This document shows, one piece after another, positions 1 through 6,972 of a stretch of 9,837 bases of DNA. The notes under the pieces were generated by a model, which saw only the letters and a list, made by a program, of their open reading frames with translations, was not told where the DNA came from and ran no database searches. The stretch is from Falsiroseomonas sp035644895 (GTDB taxonomy: Bacteria > Pseudomonadota > Alphaproteobacteria > Acetobacterales > Acetobacteraceae). The first letter of the stretch is position 1. Each line of letters starts with the position of its first letter. The position numbers were made by a program, and so were the translations under genes. The stretch is from positions 1 through 9,837 of the forward strand of contig DASQNQ010000123.1 of assembly GCA_035644895.1 (NCBI GenBank), given 5' to 3'.

Positions 1-147
1 GCGCCGCCGGCCCGCGACCCGCGTCCGGTCTGGATGTTGCTCGGCATGGAGGTATGGTGCCAGACCTTCCTCGGCACGGAGCTCGACATGGACCGGATGG
101 AACCGGCCGAGCCGGACATGCCAGCCGAGGTGCAGGCCGCAGCATGA
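1..147 (+). CDS. 3' end of an upstream gene, possibly asparagine-synthase-like (partial)
   Basis: Frame 1 is open from the left edge and gives 48 residues before a TGA at 145-147. That stop overlaps the ATG at 144 in an ATGA junction, the same arrangement used at 6307, which supports a real upstream gene in the same operon. The visible tail holds RPVWMLLGMEVWCQTFLG followed by an acidic, methionine-rich end. The W-x-L-L-x-x-E-x-W pattern resembles the extreme C-terminus of glutamine-hydrolysing asparagine-synthase-like amidotransferases, which are common in polysaccharide clusters. This is a memory-based resemblance on a very short piece, so the identity is weak. It could equally be the end of another glycan enzyme. 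The existence of the coding end is better supported than its name. Confidence 0.5.
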   Translation, partial: APPARDPRPVWMLLGMEVWCQTFLGTELDMDRMEPAEPDMPAEVQAAA

Positions 148-2717
148 GCGAAGCAGCCGACATGGTGCCGGCGGGCCCGGTGGGCACCGCCCTGGCCGAC
201 CGCCTCCGCGAGGTGCAGGCCTTCGTCGCGCAGGGCCGCTACGGGGACGCTGCGCGCCTCGTCCAGGGCGCCGCGGGCGCAGCGCCCGCAGGGCGGGAGG
301 CGAAGATCCAGCGGGCCAAGGCGCTCGAGGCCGCCGGCGACCGCCACGGTGCGCGCCTGCTCTGGACCGAGATCGCACGGGAGGGTGGCGGCGATGGCCA
401 GCATCTCTGGCGGCTCGGCCGGAACGCGGCGAACCGCGGCGACCACGCGGAGGCGGAGCAGATGCTCTCGGCCTATCTCGAGGTGGCCCCGGGCGATCTT
501 GCGGCGGCCGAACTGCTGCTCGAGTCACGGCTCGCACTGGCCGCGGACCAGGCGGCGCGGCGCGTCATCCTCGACCGCCATGCGGCGGCGTGGCCCGAGA
601 CGGCGCTGCTGCTCGCCCTCACCGCGGCGGAGGCGCTGCGCGCGGACAATCCCCATGCGGCGCGTCTCACCCTCGCGAAGGCGGAGGGGATGTGGAGCAG
701 CGCCATCCCAGCGGCGCTCCGGATCGCGGAGACGCGGGAGGCTCTGGGCGACACGGATGGCGCGCTGGCGATGATCGACCGCGCGCTGGCGGTGCATCCC
801 CGCGCGCCGGCCCTGTGGCAGGCGCGCCTCAGGGCGCAGCAGGCGGCGGGCCACGCGAAGGAGGCGCTGTTCCAGACGGCGGCGAGGCTGGTCGAGGTGG
901 AGCCCGACCGCGCACGGTCGCATGTGGTGCATGCGCGGCTCTGCGCGCAGTACAAGGACTGGGCGGCTGCCGCTGCCGCTTGGCGCCGCGCGCTCGACCT
1001 CGACCGCTCGGCCGTGGAGCACTGGCGCGGGCTTTTCATCGCCCTGGGAAGCCTCGAGCGCAACGCGGCGATCGAGAAGCTCCTGGTCGAGGCGCGGGCT
1101 TGGTTCCGCGACCGCGGAGAGGAGGGGCAGGTGGACCTCGCCACCCTCGAATCGGTGTGCGGCTGGCACGACCGCGCCGTGGCGCTCGCCGTTGGTGCCA
1201 TGGCGAACCCGGCGGTGCGCCCGCGGGCGCGGGACATGGCCTCCGCCGCCCTGATGCGGGCAGGCCAGTATGTCCGCGCCTGGCGCTACCTGTCGGACGC
1301 CGTGCAGGACGGCACCGCATCCCCGGAAACCCTGCGCCTTGCAGTCCGGTGCGCCGCGGCCCTGCGCGTCCCGGCCCCGGCCGTCAGCGTGCCGGCCTTC
1401 CCCGACGCGCTGTTCGAGCGGGCGCTGCTGAACCCGCCCGTGCTCCCCCATGCGGCTCCCGAACCCGTCTTCATGCTCGTCTCGTCCTCCCTCGCGGCGG
1501 GCGGCGCGGAGCGGCAGGTGGCGCTGTCGGCTGCCGGGGTCGGGCGCGCCGTGGCGAGGGCGGGGCGCGGGCGCGTGGTGCTGGTGGGCCAGGACCTCGA
1601 CCCGCAGCGCGGCCGCGCGGTGATGCGTCCCCTGGCCGAGACGGCCGACGTGACGATCGAGGACCTCGGGCCACGCGAGGAGACGGCGATCTTCCGCGGC
1701 ATAGCGGCATCCGACCCCGCCGCAAGGCCCGCGCTCGAGCTCATCGCGGCACTGCCCGATACGGTCGCGCGCGACGTCGTCAAGCTGTACGACTGCTTCC
1801 GCCGCTTCCGGCCCGAGGTGGTCCATCTCTGGCAGGACGGCGTCATCACCTCGGGCTCGGTCGCGGCGGTGCTGGCCGGCGTGCCGCGCATCGTGGCCTC
1901 CATGCGCAACGTGGTCGCGACGGAGCAGGACCGCCGCCGCTACCGCCGGTACCTGGGCGCGATGTACAAGGCGCTGGCACAGCGGCCGGAGGTGCACTTC
2001 ACCGCCAACAGCCAGGCCGGCGCCACCGACTACGAGCGCTGGCTGGGCTCCGCGCCGGGCTCGATCCGCGTCCTCCGCAACGGGCTCGACCTGCGCGCCG
2101 TGCAGCGCCGCGCGCCGCCCGAGGCGCGTCAGGCGGTGCGCGACGCGCTCGGCCTCGGCCCTGACGAGCTGCTGGTCGGCGGCACCTTCCGCCTGGCGCC
2201 GGCGAAGCGGCCGCATCTCTGGATCTCGGTGGCGGAGCAGGTCGCGGCCCGGGTGCCGCGCGCGCGCTTCGCCATCGTAGGCGACGGCACCCTGCGTGTG
2301 GAGCTGGAGGCGCTGATCGCGTCGCGCGGCCTCTCCAACCGGATCACGCTTGCCGGTCGCAAGAGCCCGGTCGAGCCCTGGATCGCCGCGATGGACGTCA
2401 TGCTGCTGGCAAGCGAGGTGGAGGGCCTGCCGAACGTGCTGCTGGAGGCGCAGGCGCTCGGCGTCCCGGTGGTAACGACCGATGCGGGCGGGTCGAGCGA
2501 GGCGCTGCTGAACGGCGTGACCGGGCTCCTCGTGCCGGACGACAGCGTGGGCACTTTGGCCGAGGCGGTCACGCGGGTGCTCAACGATGGCGCGATGCGC
2601 GCACGCACCCGGGTGGGCGCGGCGACGTTCATCGAACAGAGATTCGGCCTCGGCCGGATGATCTCGGACACGCTGGCCGTGTACGGCGTGCCGGAACTGT
2701 CTCAAGGAGGGACCTGA
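144..2717 (+). CDS. TPR-repeat / GT4-family glycosyltransferase fusion protein
   Basis: An 857-residue cytoplasmic protein, predicted to add a sugar from a nucleotide-sugar donor to the growing surface polysaccharide. Residues about 20-415 are alanine-rich paired helices with TPR character, for example around GDTDGALAMIDRALAVHPRA. From about residue 440 it is a GT-B fold GT4 enzyme. It has the GGAERQ acceptor-side motif (453-458), the donor-phosphate pair R683 and K688 in GTFRLAPAKRP, a VGDGTLRVELE stretch, and the EX7E motif EGLPNVLLE (E760, E768) followed by a TDAGGSSE loop. The start at 144 is preferred over an in-frame ATG at 54. The extra 30 residues have no domain character and would overlap the upstream coding end, while 144 sits in an ATGA junction with a GAGGT at 127-131. 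It ends one base inside ugd. The sugar and linkage cannot be told from sequence. The long TPR half is much larger than in a typical GT4 enzyme of about 380 residues. Confidence 0.9.
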   Translation: MSEAADMVPAGPVGTALADRLREVQAFVAQGRYGDAARLVQGAAGAAPAGREAKIQRAKALEAAGDRHGARLLWTEIAREGGGDGQHLWRLGRNAANRGDHAEAEQMLSAYLEVAPGDLAAAELLLESRLALAADQAARRVILDRHAAAWPETALLLALTAAEALRADNPHAARLTLAKAEGMWSSAIPAALRIAETREALGDTDGALAMIDRALAVHPRAPALWQARLRAQQAAGHAKEALFQTAARLVEVEPDRARSHVVHARLCAQYKDWAAAAAAWRRALDLDRSAVEHWRGLFIALGSLERNAAIEKLLVEARAWFRDRGEEGQVDLATLESVCGWHDRAVALAVGAMANPAVRPRARDMASAALMRAGQYVRAWRYLSDAVQDGTASPETLRLAVRCAAALRVPAPAVSVPAFPDALFERALLNPPVLPHAAPEPVFMLVSSSLAAGGAERQVALSAAGVGRAVARAGRGRVVLVGQDLDPQRGRAVMRPLAETADVTIEDLGPREETAIFRGIAASDPAARPALELIAALPDTVARDVVKLYDCFRRFRPEVVHLWQDGVITSGSVAAVLAGVPRIVASMRNVVATEQDRRRYRRYLGAMYKALAQRPEVHFTANSQAGATDYERWLGSAPGSIRVLRNGLDLRAVQRRAPPEARQAVRDALGLGPDELLVGGTFRLAPAKRPHLWISVAEQVAARVPRARFAIVGDGTLRVELEALIASRGLSNRITLAGRKSPVEPWIAAMDVMLLASEVEGLPNVLLEAQALGVPVVTTDAGGSSEALLNGVTGLLVPDDSVGTLAEAVTRVLNDGAMRARTRVGAATFIEQRFGLGRMISDTLAVYGVPELSQGGT
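2704..2710 (+). promoter_or_regulatory. Strong ribosome binding site for ugd
   Basis: AAGGAGG lies six bases before the ATG at 2717, inside the last codons of the glycosyltransferase gene. It is the best Shine-Dalgarno sequence in the window and fixes the ugd start. It suggests that ugd is translated strongly in its own right and not only by coupling through the TGATG overlap. Confidence 0.85.
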
Positions 2718-4075
2718 TGCGTATTGCCATGATCGGTGCGGGCTATGTCGGCCTGGTCACCGGAGCCTGCCTGGCCGACTTCGGCCATACCGTCCGCGTG
2801 GTGGACAAGGACCAGCGCAAGATCGATGCGCTGAAGGAGGGACGGATCCCGATCTACGAGCCCGGCCTGTCCGACCTGGTGGCCAAGAACGTCGCCGACG
2901 GGCGGCTCGGCTTCGACACCAGCATGGCATGGGCGGTCGCGGGGGCGGACGCCGTGTTCATCGCGGTCGGCACGCCGTCGCGCCGCGGTGACGGCCACGC
3001 GGACCTGTCCTACGTCTTCGCCGCGGCGCGCGACGTGGCCGAGGAGATGACCGGCTACTCGGTCATCGTCACCAAGTCCACGGTCCCCGTGGGCACGGGC
3101 GACGAGGTGGAGCGCATCATCCGCGAGACGCGGCCGGACCTGACCTTCTCGGTCGTGTCGAACCCGGAGTTCCTGCGCGAGGGCGCGGCGATCGAGGACT
3201 TCAAGCGCCCCGACCGCATCGTCATCGGCGCCGAGGACGACCAGGCGCGAGAGGTGATGGCCGAGATCTACCGCCCGCTGCACCTGAACCAGGGGCCGAT
3301 CCTCTTCACCGGCCGCAGGACCTCGGAGCTGACGAAGTACGCCGCGAACGCGTTCCTCGCCACCAAGATCACGTTCATCAACGAGATCGCCGACCTGTGC
3401 GAGAGCATCGGCGCGAACGTGCAGGAGGTGGCGCGCGGCATCGGCCTCGACAAGCGGATCGGGCCGAAGTTCCTGCATGCCGGCCCGGGCTACGGCGGTT
3501 CGTGCTTCCCGAAGGACGTGCTGGCGCTGATCAAGACCGCGCAGGACCACGGCGCGTCCCTGCGCATTGCGGAGGCCGTGGCCTCTGTCAATGACCAGCG
3601 CAAGCGCGCGATGGGGCGGCGCATCATCAAGATCTGCGGCGGCGACGTGCGCGGCAAGGTGATCGCGCTGCTCGGCCTGACCTTCAAGCCCAACACCGAC
3701 GACATGCGTGAGGCGCCGTCCATCTCGATCGCGCGCGCGCTGCAGGACGCCGGCGCCATCGTGCGCGCGCACGACCCCGTGGGCATGGAGCAGGCGAAGG
3801 CGGTGCTGGACGACGTGCAGTTCTGCGCCTCCCCCTACGCGGCGGCGGAAGGCGCGGATGCGGCCGTCATCGTGACGGAGTGGGACATGTACCGCGCGCT
3901 TGACCTGAACAAGCTGCGCGACAGCATGCGCTCCCCGATCCTCGTGGACCTGCGCAACGTCTACGCGCGCGGCGAGGTCGAGGCGCGCGGTTTCCTGTAT
4001 CACGGGATCGGCTGCGGCGGCGCCAGCTCCGCGGCCGATGGCGTGGTGCAGAGCATCCTCGCCCCGGCCGAGTGA
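2717..4075 (+). CDS. ugd: UDP-glucose 6-dehydrogenase
   Basis: A 452-residue cytoplasmic enzyme that oxidises UDP-glucose to UDP-glucuronate with two NAD+. It supplies the acidic precursor for the polysaccharide and for the epimerase at 8242. The N-terminal Rossmann motif GAGYVG is at residues 7-12. STVPVGTG and NPEFLREG (E151, E155) follow, then KYAANAF with K207 and N211. The catalytic cysteine motif GGSCFPKD carries C263, K266 and D267. The C-terminal UDP-binding part includes GLTFKPNTDDMREAPS. Every expected active-site residue is present, and the length matches the usual 430-455 of bacterial enzymes. The start is fixed by the AAGGAGG at 2704. It overlaps the preceding stop by one base, and its TGA at 4073-4075 overlaps a GTGA possible start of the next gene. 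UDP-N-acetyl-mannosamine dehydrogenase is a relative, but the motifs fit UDP-glucose better. Confidence 0.96.
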   Translation: MRIAMIGAGYVGLVTGACLADFGHTVRVVDKDQRKIDALKEGRIPIYEPGLSDLVAKNVADGRLGFDTSMAWAVAGADAVFIAVGTPSRRGDGHADLSYVFAAARDVAEEMTGYSVIVTKSTVPVGTGDEVERIIRETRPDLTFSVVSNPEFLREGAAIEDFKRPDRIVIGAEDDQAREVMAEIYRPLHLNQGPILFTGRRTSELTKYAANAFLATKITFINEIADLCESIGANVQEVARGIGLDKRIGPKFLHAGPGYGGSCFPKDVLALIKTAQDHGASLRIAEAVASVNDQRKRAMGRRIIKICGGDVRGKVIALLGLTFKPNTDDMREAPSISIARALQDAGAIVRAHDPVGMEQAKAVLDDVQFCASPYAAAEGADAAVIVTEWDMYRALDLNKLRDSMRSPILVDLRNVYARGEVEARGFLYHGIGCGGASSAADGVVQSILAPAE

Positions 4076-4077
4076 CC

Positions 4078-5460
4078 ATGCAGCGGCGCTGCAGCCTGGC
4101 CGCGGCGCTCGCGCTGACGGCGGTCTGCATGACGGAGGCGGCGGCCCGCGATGCCGCCGCCTTCATCGCCGCGGCGGAGAGGGCCGCCGCTGAGGCGGCG
4201 GCCCCGCCCGTCTGCCCGGAGGCGCGCGTGGATGCAGGGGGCCGCGTGCAGGCCCATCCCGTGGTGGACGGGATACCCGGCACCGCAGCGGGAACGACGG
4301 GCGGTCTCGGACGCCGCCTCCTGCTTGTCACTGATCCTGAGGACGTACCTGGCGCGGCCCGGCGTGCGGGCACGCTGCGCTGGGCCGTGGATACGGCGCG
4401 CTGGGAGGGTGGCGCGTGGATCGCCTTCTCGCCGGCGCTCCGCACCGCCGAGATCCGCCTGTCCGCCGGGCTCCGCATCCCCTCCGACACGACGCTCGAC
4501 GGCGGTTGCGGCACCACGCTGCGCGCCCCGGCCGCCGTGAACGCCGTGGTGGTGAGCGATGCCAGCAACGTCATCGTCACCGGCCTGCGCTTCGTGAAGG
4601 ACCCGTATTCGGAACCGGAGGACCGCATCGGCGACGCCGTGGGGCTGGCCGGCGCCTTCGATCGCGTCGCGGTGCTGCACAACCACTTCTCACGCTGCGG
4701 CGACGGGTGCGTCGACGTGGTGCGACGTGAGGCGCTGCCCATCCCAGGTCGCGTCACCGTGGCGTTCAACAGGTTCGAGACGCACAACAAGGTCATGCTC
4801 GTGGGTGCGCTGGTTTGCACGGCCGCAAGGCAGGCGGCAGGCTGCGACCAGCCGCTGGAAGACCTCGCCGGTGCCTTCCGCCCCTCCATCCGGGTCACGG
4901 TGATGGGCAACGTGTTCCTCCGCACCAGCCAGCGGCACCCGAAGGCGGTGGCGACGGCCTTCGTGCATTCGGTGAACAACCTGTTCGTCCTGGCGCCCAC
5001 CACCTACTCGAACGGACGCATGAGCGCCGTGTACGGCGGCTCAGCGGCCAGCGGCGGCCTGATCGCGAGCGAGGGTGACATCTTCGTCAACCTTGATGCG
5101 CGGCCGCGCATCGGTGTCGGCCCGGTCTCGGCGCAGCGCGAATCCGAGGGGGGCGAGGCGGACGGGGCTGTTGCCGTACGCGGCGCGGCGACCGTTGGCC
5201 CGGTGCGCGTGCTGGAGCACATGCCGCTGCTTGCTTGGCAGGAACTGTCCGCGCAGCCGGCACCTGTCGCGCGCGACGCGCTGGGCGACCCGACGGCGCT
5301 TGCGGCGTGCCTGCTTCGCCACGCCGGGCCGGCAGGTTCGGGCCTGCCCTGGTCCCGGGCCTGCGATGCGACGCAGAACGGAGTGCAGCGGGCCCATCGG
5401 TCCGGGATCACTCGCAATCAGGACCAGTCACCACGTGCGGAGGCGGGCTCGCGCCCGTAG
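4078..5460 (+). CDS. Secreted pectate-lyase-like protein (PL1-type right-handed beta-helix)
   Basis: About 460 residues from ATG 4078; GTG at 4072, overlapping the ugd stop, would add two. The N-terminus has RR, a hydrophobic core and an AAA end at 21-23, a good Sec signal peptide with cleavage near residue 23. The mature part follows the pectate lyase family 1 order. A GGLGRR...LRWAVD beta-helix entry is followed by IPSDTTLDGGCGTTL, NVIVTGLRF and GDGCVDV (D209, D213, the acidic calcium region). Then comes VTVAFNRFETHNKVMLVG (from 226, matching the family VT-W-N-F-H-K-LIG block), and finally VTVMGNVF and QRHPKA. R286 and P288 match the catalytic R-x-P, but the usual second arginine appears to be a valine. 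A tail of about 100 residues is unassigned. Family members cleave alpha-1,4-galacturonan by beta-elimination. Here the likely role is trimming, turnover or binding of the exported polymer in the periplasm or outside the cell. The fold assignment is firm; activity is uncertain. Confidence 0.82.
   Translation: MQRRCSLAAALALTAVCMTEAAARDAAAFIAAAERAAAEAAAPPVCPEARVDAGGRVQAHPVVDGIPGTAAGTTGGLGRRLLLVTDPEDVPGAARRAGTLRWAVDTARWEGGAWIAFSPALRTAEIRLSAGLRIPSDTTLDGGCGTTLRAPAAVNAVVVSDASNVIVTGLRFVKDPYSEPEDRIGDAVGLAGAFDRVAVLHNHFSRCGDGCVDVVRREALPIPGRVTVAFNRFETHNKVMLVGALVCTAARQAAGCDQPLEDLAGAFRPSIRVTVMGNVFLRTSQRHPKAVATAFVHSVNNLFVLAPTTYSNGRMSAVYGGSAASGGLIASEGDIFVNLDARPRIGVGPVSAQRESEGGEADGAVAVRGAATVGPVRVLEHMPLLAWQELSAQPAPVARDALGDPTALAACLLRHAGPAGSGLPWSRACDATQNGVQRAHRSGITRNQDQSPRAEAGSRP
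5444..5457 (+). other. Short GC-rich hairpin at the lyase/permease junction
   Basis: CGGGC-TCGC-GCCCG forms a perfect five-pair stem with a four-base loop ending just before the TAG stop, followed by the only mildly T-rich TAGTCTTTC. It could act as a weak terminator, attenuator or mRNA processing point between the lyase and the export genes. In DNA this rich in G and C such small stems also arise by chance, and there is no proper run of T. Confidence 0.25.
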
Positions 5461-5470
5461 TCTTTCGCTC

Positions 5471-6310
5471 ATGACGCGAAGCACAGCATACGCCGAGCAG
5501 CCAGGGATGCGCACCGCGTCGCCGGTCGAGGACGGGCTGATCGCCAGCCTCCGGACGCGGCGGCGCAACATCGGCGCGCTGCTGCTGCGGGAGCAGAAGA
5601 CGCGCTTCGGGCGCAGCCGCATCGGCTACGTCTGGGCGGTCGTGGAGCCGCTGGCGCACATCGCGGTGATGTCGCTCGTCTACTGGGCGGTGAACCGCCA
5701 GGCACCGGTCGGCGCCAGCGTCATCATGTTCTTCGCGACCGGCGTGCTGCCCTTCTTCCTGTTCCACAAGACGGCCCTGCACCTCGGCGCCGCCGTGCGC
5801 GGCAGCCAGAAGGTGCTGCGCATGCCCTTCGTGGCGCCGATGGACATGGTCGTGGCGCGCGCGATCTTGGAAGCCGTGACCTGGGTAGCCGTGGTCTGCA
5901 TCCTGTTCACCACGCTCCTGGCGCTCGGGCTGGCGGACATGCCGGACGCGCCGGAGGTGCTGCTGCTGGCGGCGCTCGTCACGCTCGGCCTCGGCTTCGG
6001 CGTCGGCCTCATCAACGCCACGGCGATGACCCTCTGGACCAGCTGGGTGCGCGTCTACACGACGCTCACGCGGCCGCTCTACATCTTCTCGGCCATCTTC
6101 TTCTCGATCGACCAGGTGCCGAGCACGCTGCAGTACTGGCTGTCGTGGAACCCGGTGATGCACGCGGTGCAGTGGTTCCGGACCGGCTTCCGCGCCGACT
6201 ACGAGACCTCCGTGCTGGACGAGAACTATCTCATCGCCTGGGTGATCGGGACCATCCTGGTTGGCCTGTGCATGATGCGCATCGCCCGCCCGAGGCTTGC
6301 CTACGCATGA
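5471..6310 (+). CDS. kpsM: Capsule polysaccharide ABC transporter permease, KpsM/ABC-2 type
   Basis: A 279-residue inner-membrane protein forming, probably as a dimer, the channel through which the finished polysaccharide leaves the cytoplasm. The amphipathic LLREQKTRFGRSRIGYVWAV (38-57) is the typical KpsM-family entry helix before the first membrane span. Hydrophobic segments lie at about 53-72, 84-104, 126-150, 162-184, 198-216 and 252-270, matching the six-span ABC-2 plan. NPVMHAVQWFRTGF before the last span is another family hallmark. The start at 5471 lies 10 bases after the lyase stop, but no good ribosome site precedes it. ATG 5507 would give 267 residues, closer to E. coli KpsM (258). 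Both leave the core intact. The frame is also open upstream inside the lyase gene, which is not taken as coding. It ends in an ATGA overlap with its ATPase, consistent with a stoichiometric pair. Confidence 0.92.
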   Translation: MTRSTAYAEQPGMRTASPVEDGLIASLRTRRRNIGALLLREQKTRFGRSRIGYVWAVVEPLAHIAVMSLVYWAVNRQAPVGASVIMFFATGVLPFFLFHKTALHLGAAVRGSQKVLRMPFVAPMDMVVARAILEAVTWVAVVCILFTTLLALGLADMPDAPEVLLLAALVTLGLGFGVGLINATAMTLWTSWVRVYTTLTRPLYIFSAIFFSIDQVPSTLQYWLSWNPVMHAVQWFRTGFRADYETSVLDENYLIAWVIGTILVGLCMMRIARPRLAYA

Positions 6311-6972
6311 TCGAGCTGCACGAGGTCACCAAGATCTACGGCCAGGGCTTCAACCGACGGATCGTATGCGACCGCCTGTCGGTCGCCTTCGACGGCTCCT
6401 CCGATGTCGGCATCCTGGGGGGCAACGGATCGGGCAAGTCCACCCTGCTGCGCATGATCGCGGGCATGGAGGTGCCGGACAGCGGGCAGATCGTGCGCCG
6501 CTGCCGCGTCTCCTTCCCGCTCGGCTACAGCGGCGGCTTCCACCCGAACCTCTCCGCCCGGGACAACGTGCGCTTCGTCGCGCGGCTCTACGGTGCGGAC
6601 GAGGCCGCGACGGTCCGCTTCGTGCAGGACTTCTCCGAGGTCGGGCTGCACTTCGACGATCCGCTCTACAAGTACTCGAACACGATGCGCTCGCGCGTCA
6701 CCTTCGCGCTGTCCATCGCGATCGAGTTCGACCTCTACCTGGTGGACGAGGTCACCTCGGTCGGCGACGTGACCTTCAAGCGCAAGTGCCTCGCCGCGCT
6801 GGCGGAGCGCCGCAAGCACGCGCGCCTCCTCATGGCGTCGCAGCACGCCCACACGGTCTCCAAGCTCTGCCGGACGGGCGCGATCCTGGATGGCGGCAAG
6901 CTCTACGCCTACGCCACGATGGCGGAGGCGGTTTCGGTGTACCAGAACAGCATTGTGGTGACGGATGCCTGA
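6307..6972 (+). CDS. kpsT: Capsule polysaccharide ABC transporter ATPase, KpsT type
   Basis: A 221-residue ATPase that drives export through the adjoining permease from the cytoplasmic face; its length is close to E. coli KpsT (219). Walker A GGNGSGKST is at 38-46 with K44. SFPLGYSGGFHPNLS (69-83) corresponds to the Q-loop region of capsule ATPases, followed by NVRFVARLYG. Walker B with the catalytic glutamate is LYLVDE (D147, E148), then TSVGD (D-loop region) and the switch histidine H180 in SQHAH. The ABC signature position reads YSNTM (123-127), where related capsule ATPases usually have a glycine (YSxGM-like), so this site deserves a check. There is no C-terminal glycan-binding domain as in Wzt of O-antigen systems, which favours a capsule-type exporter recognising a common anchor. 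The start is coupled to the permease stop by ATGA, with a GAGG at 6292. Confidence 0.94.
   Translation: MIELHEVTKIYGQGFNRRIVCDRLSVAFDGSSDVGILGGNGSGKSTLLRMIAGMEVPDSGQIVRRCRVSFPLGYSGGFHPNLSARDNVRFVARLYGADEAATVRFVQDFSEVGLHFDDPLYKYSNTMRSRVTFALSIAIEFDLYLVDEVTSVGDVTFKRKCLAALAERRKHARLLMASQHAHTVSKLCRTGAILDGGKLYAYATMAEAVSVYQNSIVVTDA

Noticed and set aside
525..2705. Long minus-strand open frame (726 codons) opposite the glycosyltransferase gene
   Set aside because: Translation is rich in R, H, A and G with no domain or membrane pattern. It is a mirror of the G/C third-position bias of the plus-strand gene, as are the other long minus-strand frames at 2702-4003, 6830-8236 and 8197-9225.
4078..4150. 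Possible lipoprotein signal (LTAVC) in the PL1-like protein
   Set aside because: The residues before the cysteine do not fit the lipobox (no L/V/I at -3 and no G/A/S at -1), and a better AAA signal peptidase I site follows at residues 21-23.
5075..5470. Upstream extension of the permease frame within the lyase gene
   Set aside because: The extra residues are arginine- and serine-rich and out of frame with a well-supported beta-helix protein. The permease family begins near the amphipathic helix coded after 5471.
5444..5470. Rho-independent terminator after the lyase gene
   Set aside because: The stem is only five pairs and there is no run of T. The next gene starts within 14 bases on the same strand, so it is listed only as a low-confidence hairpin.
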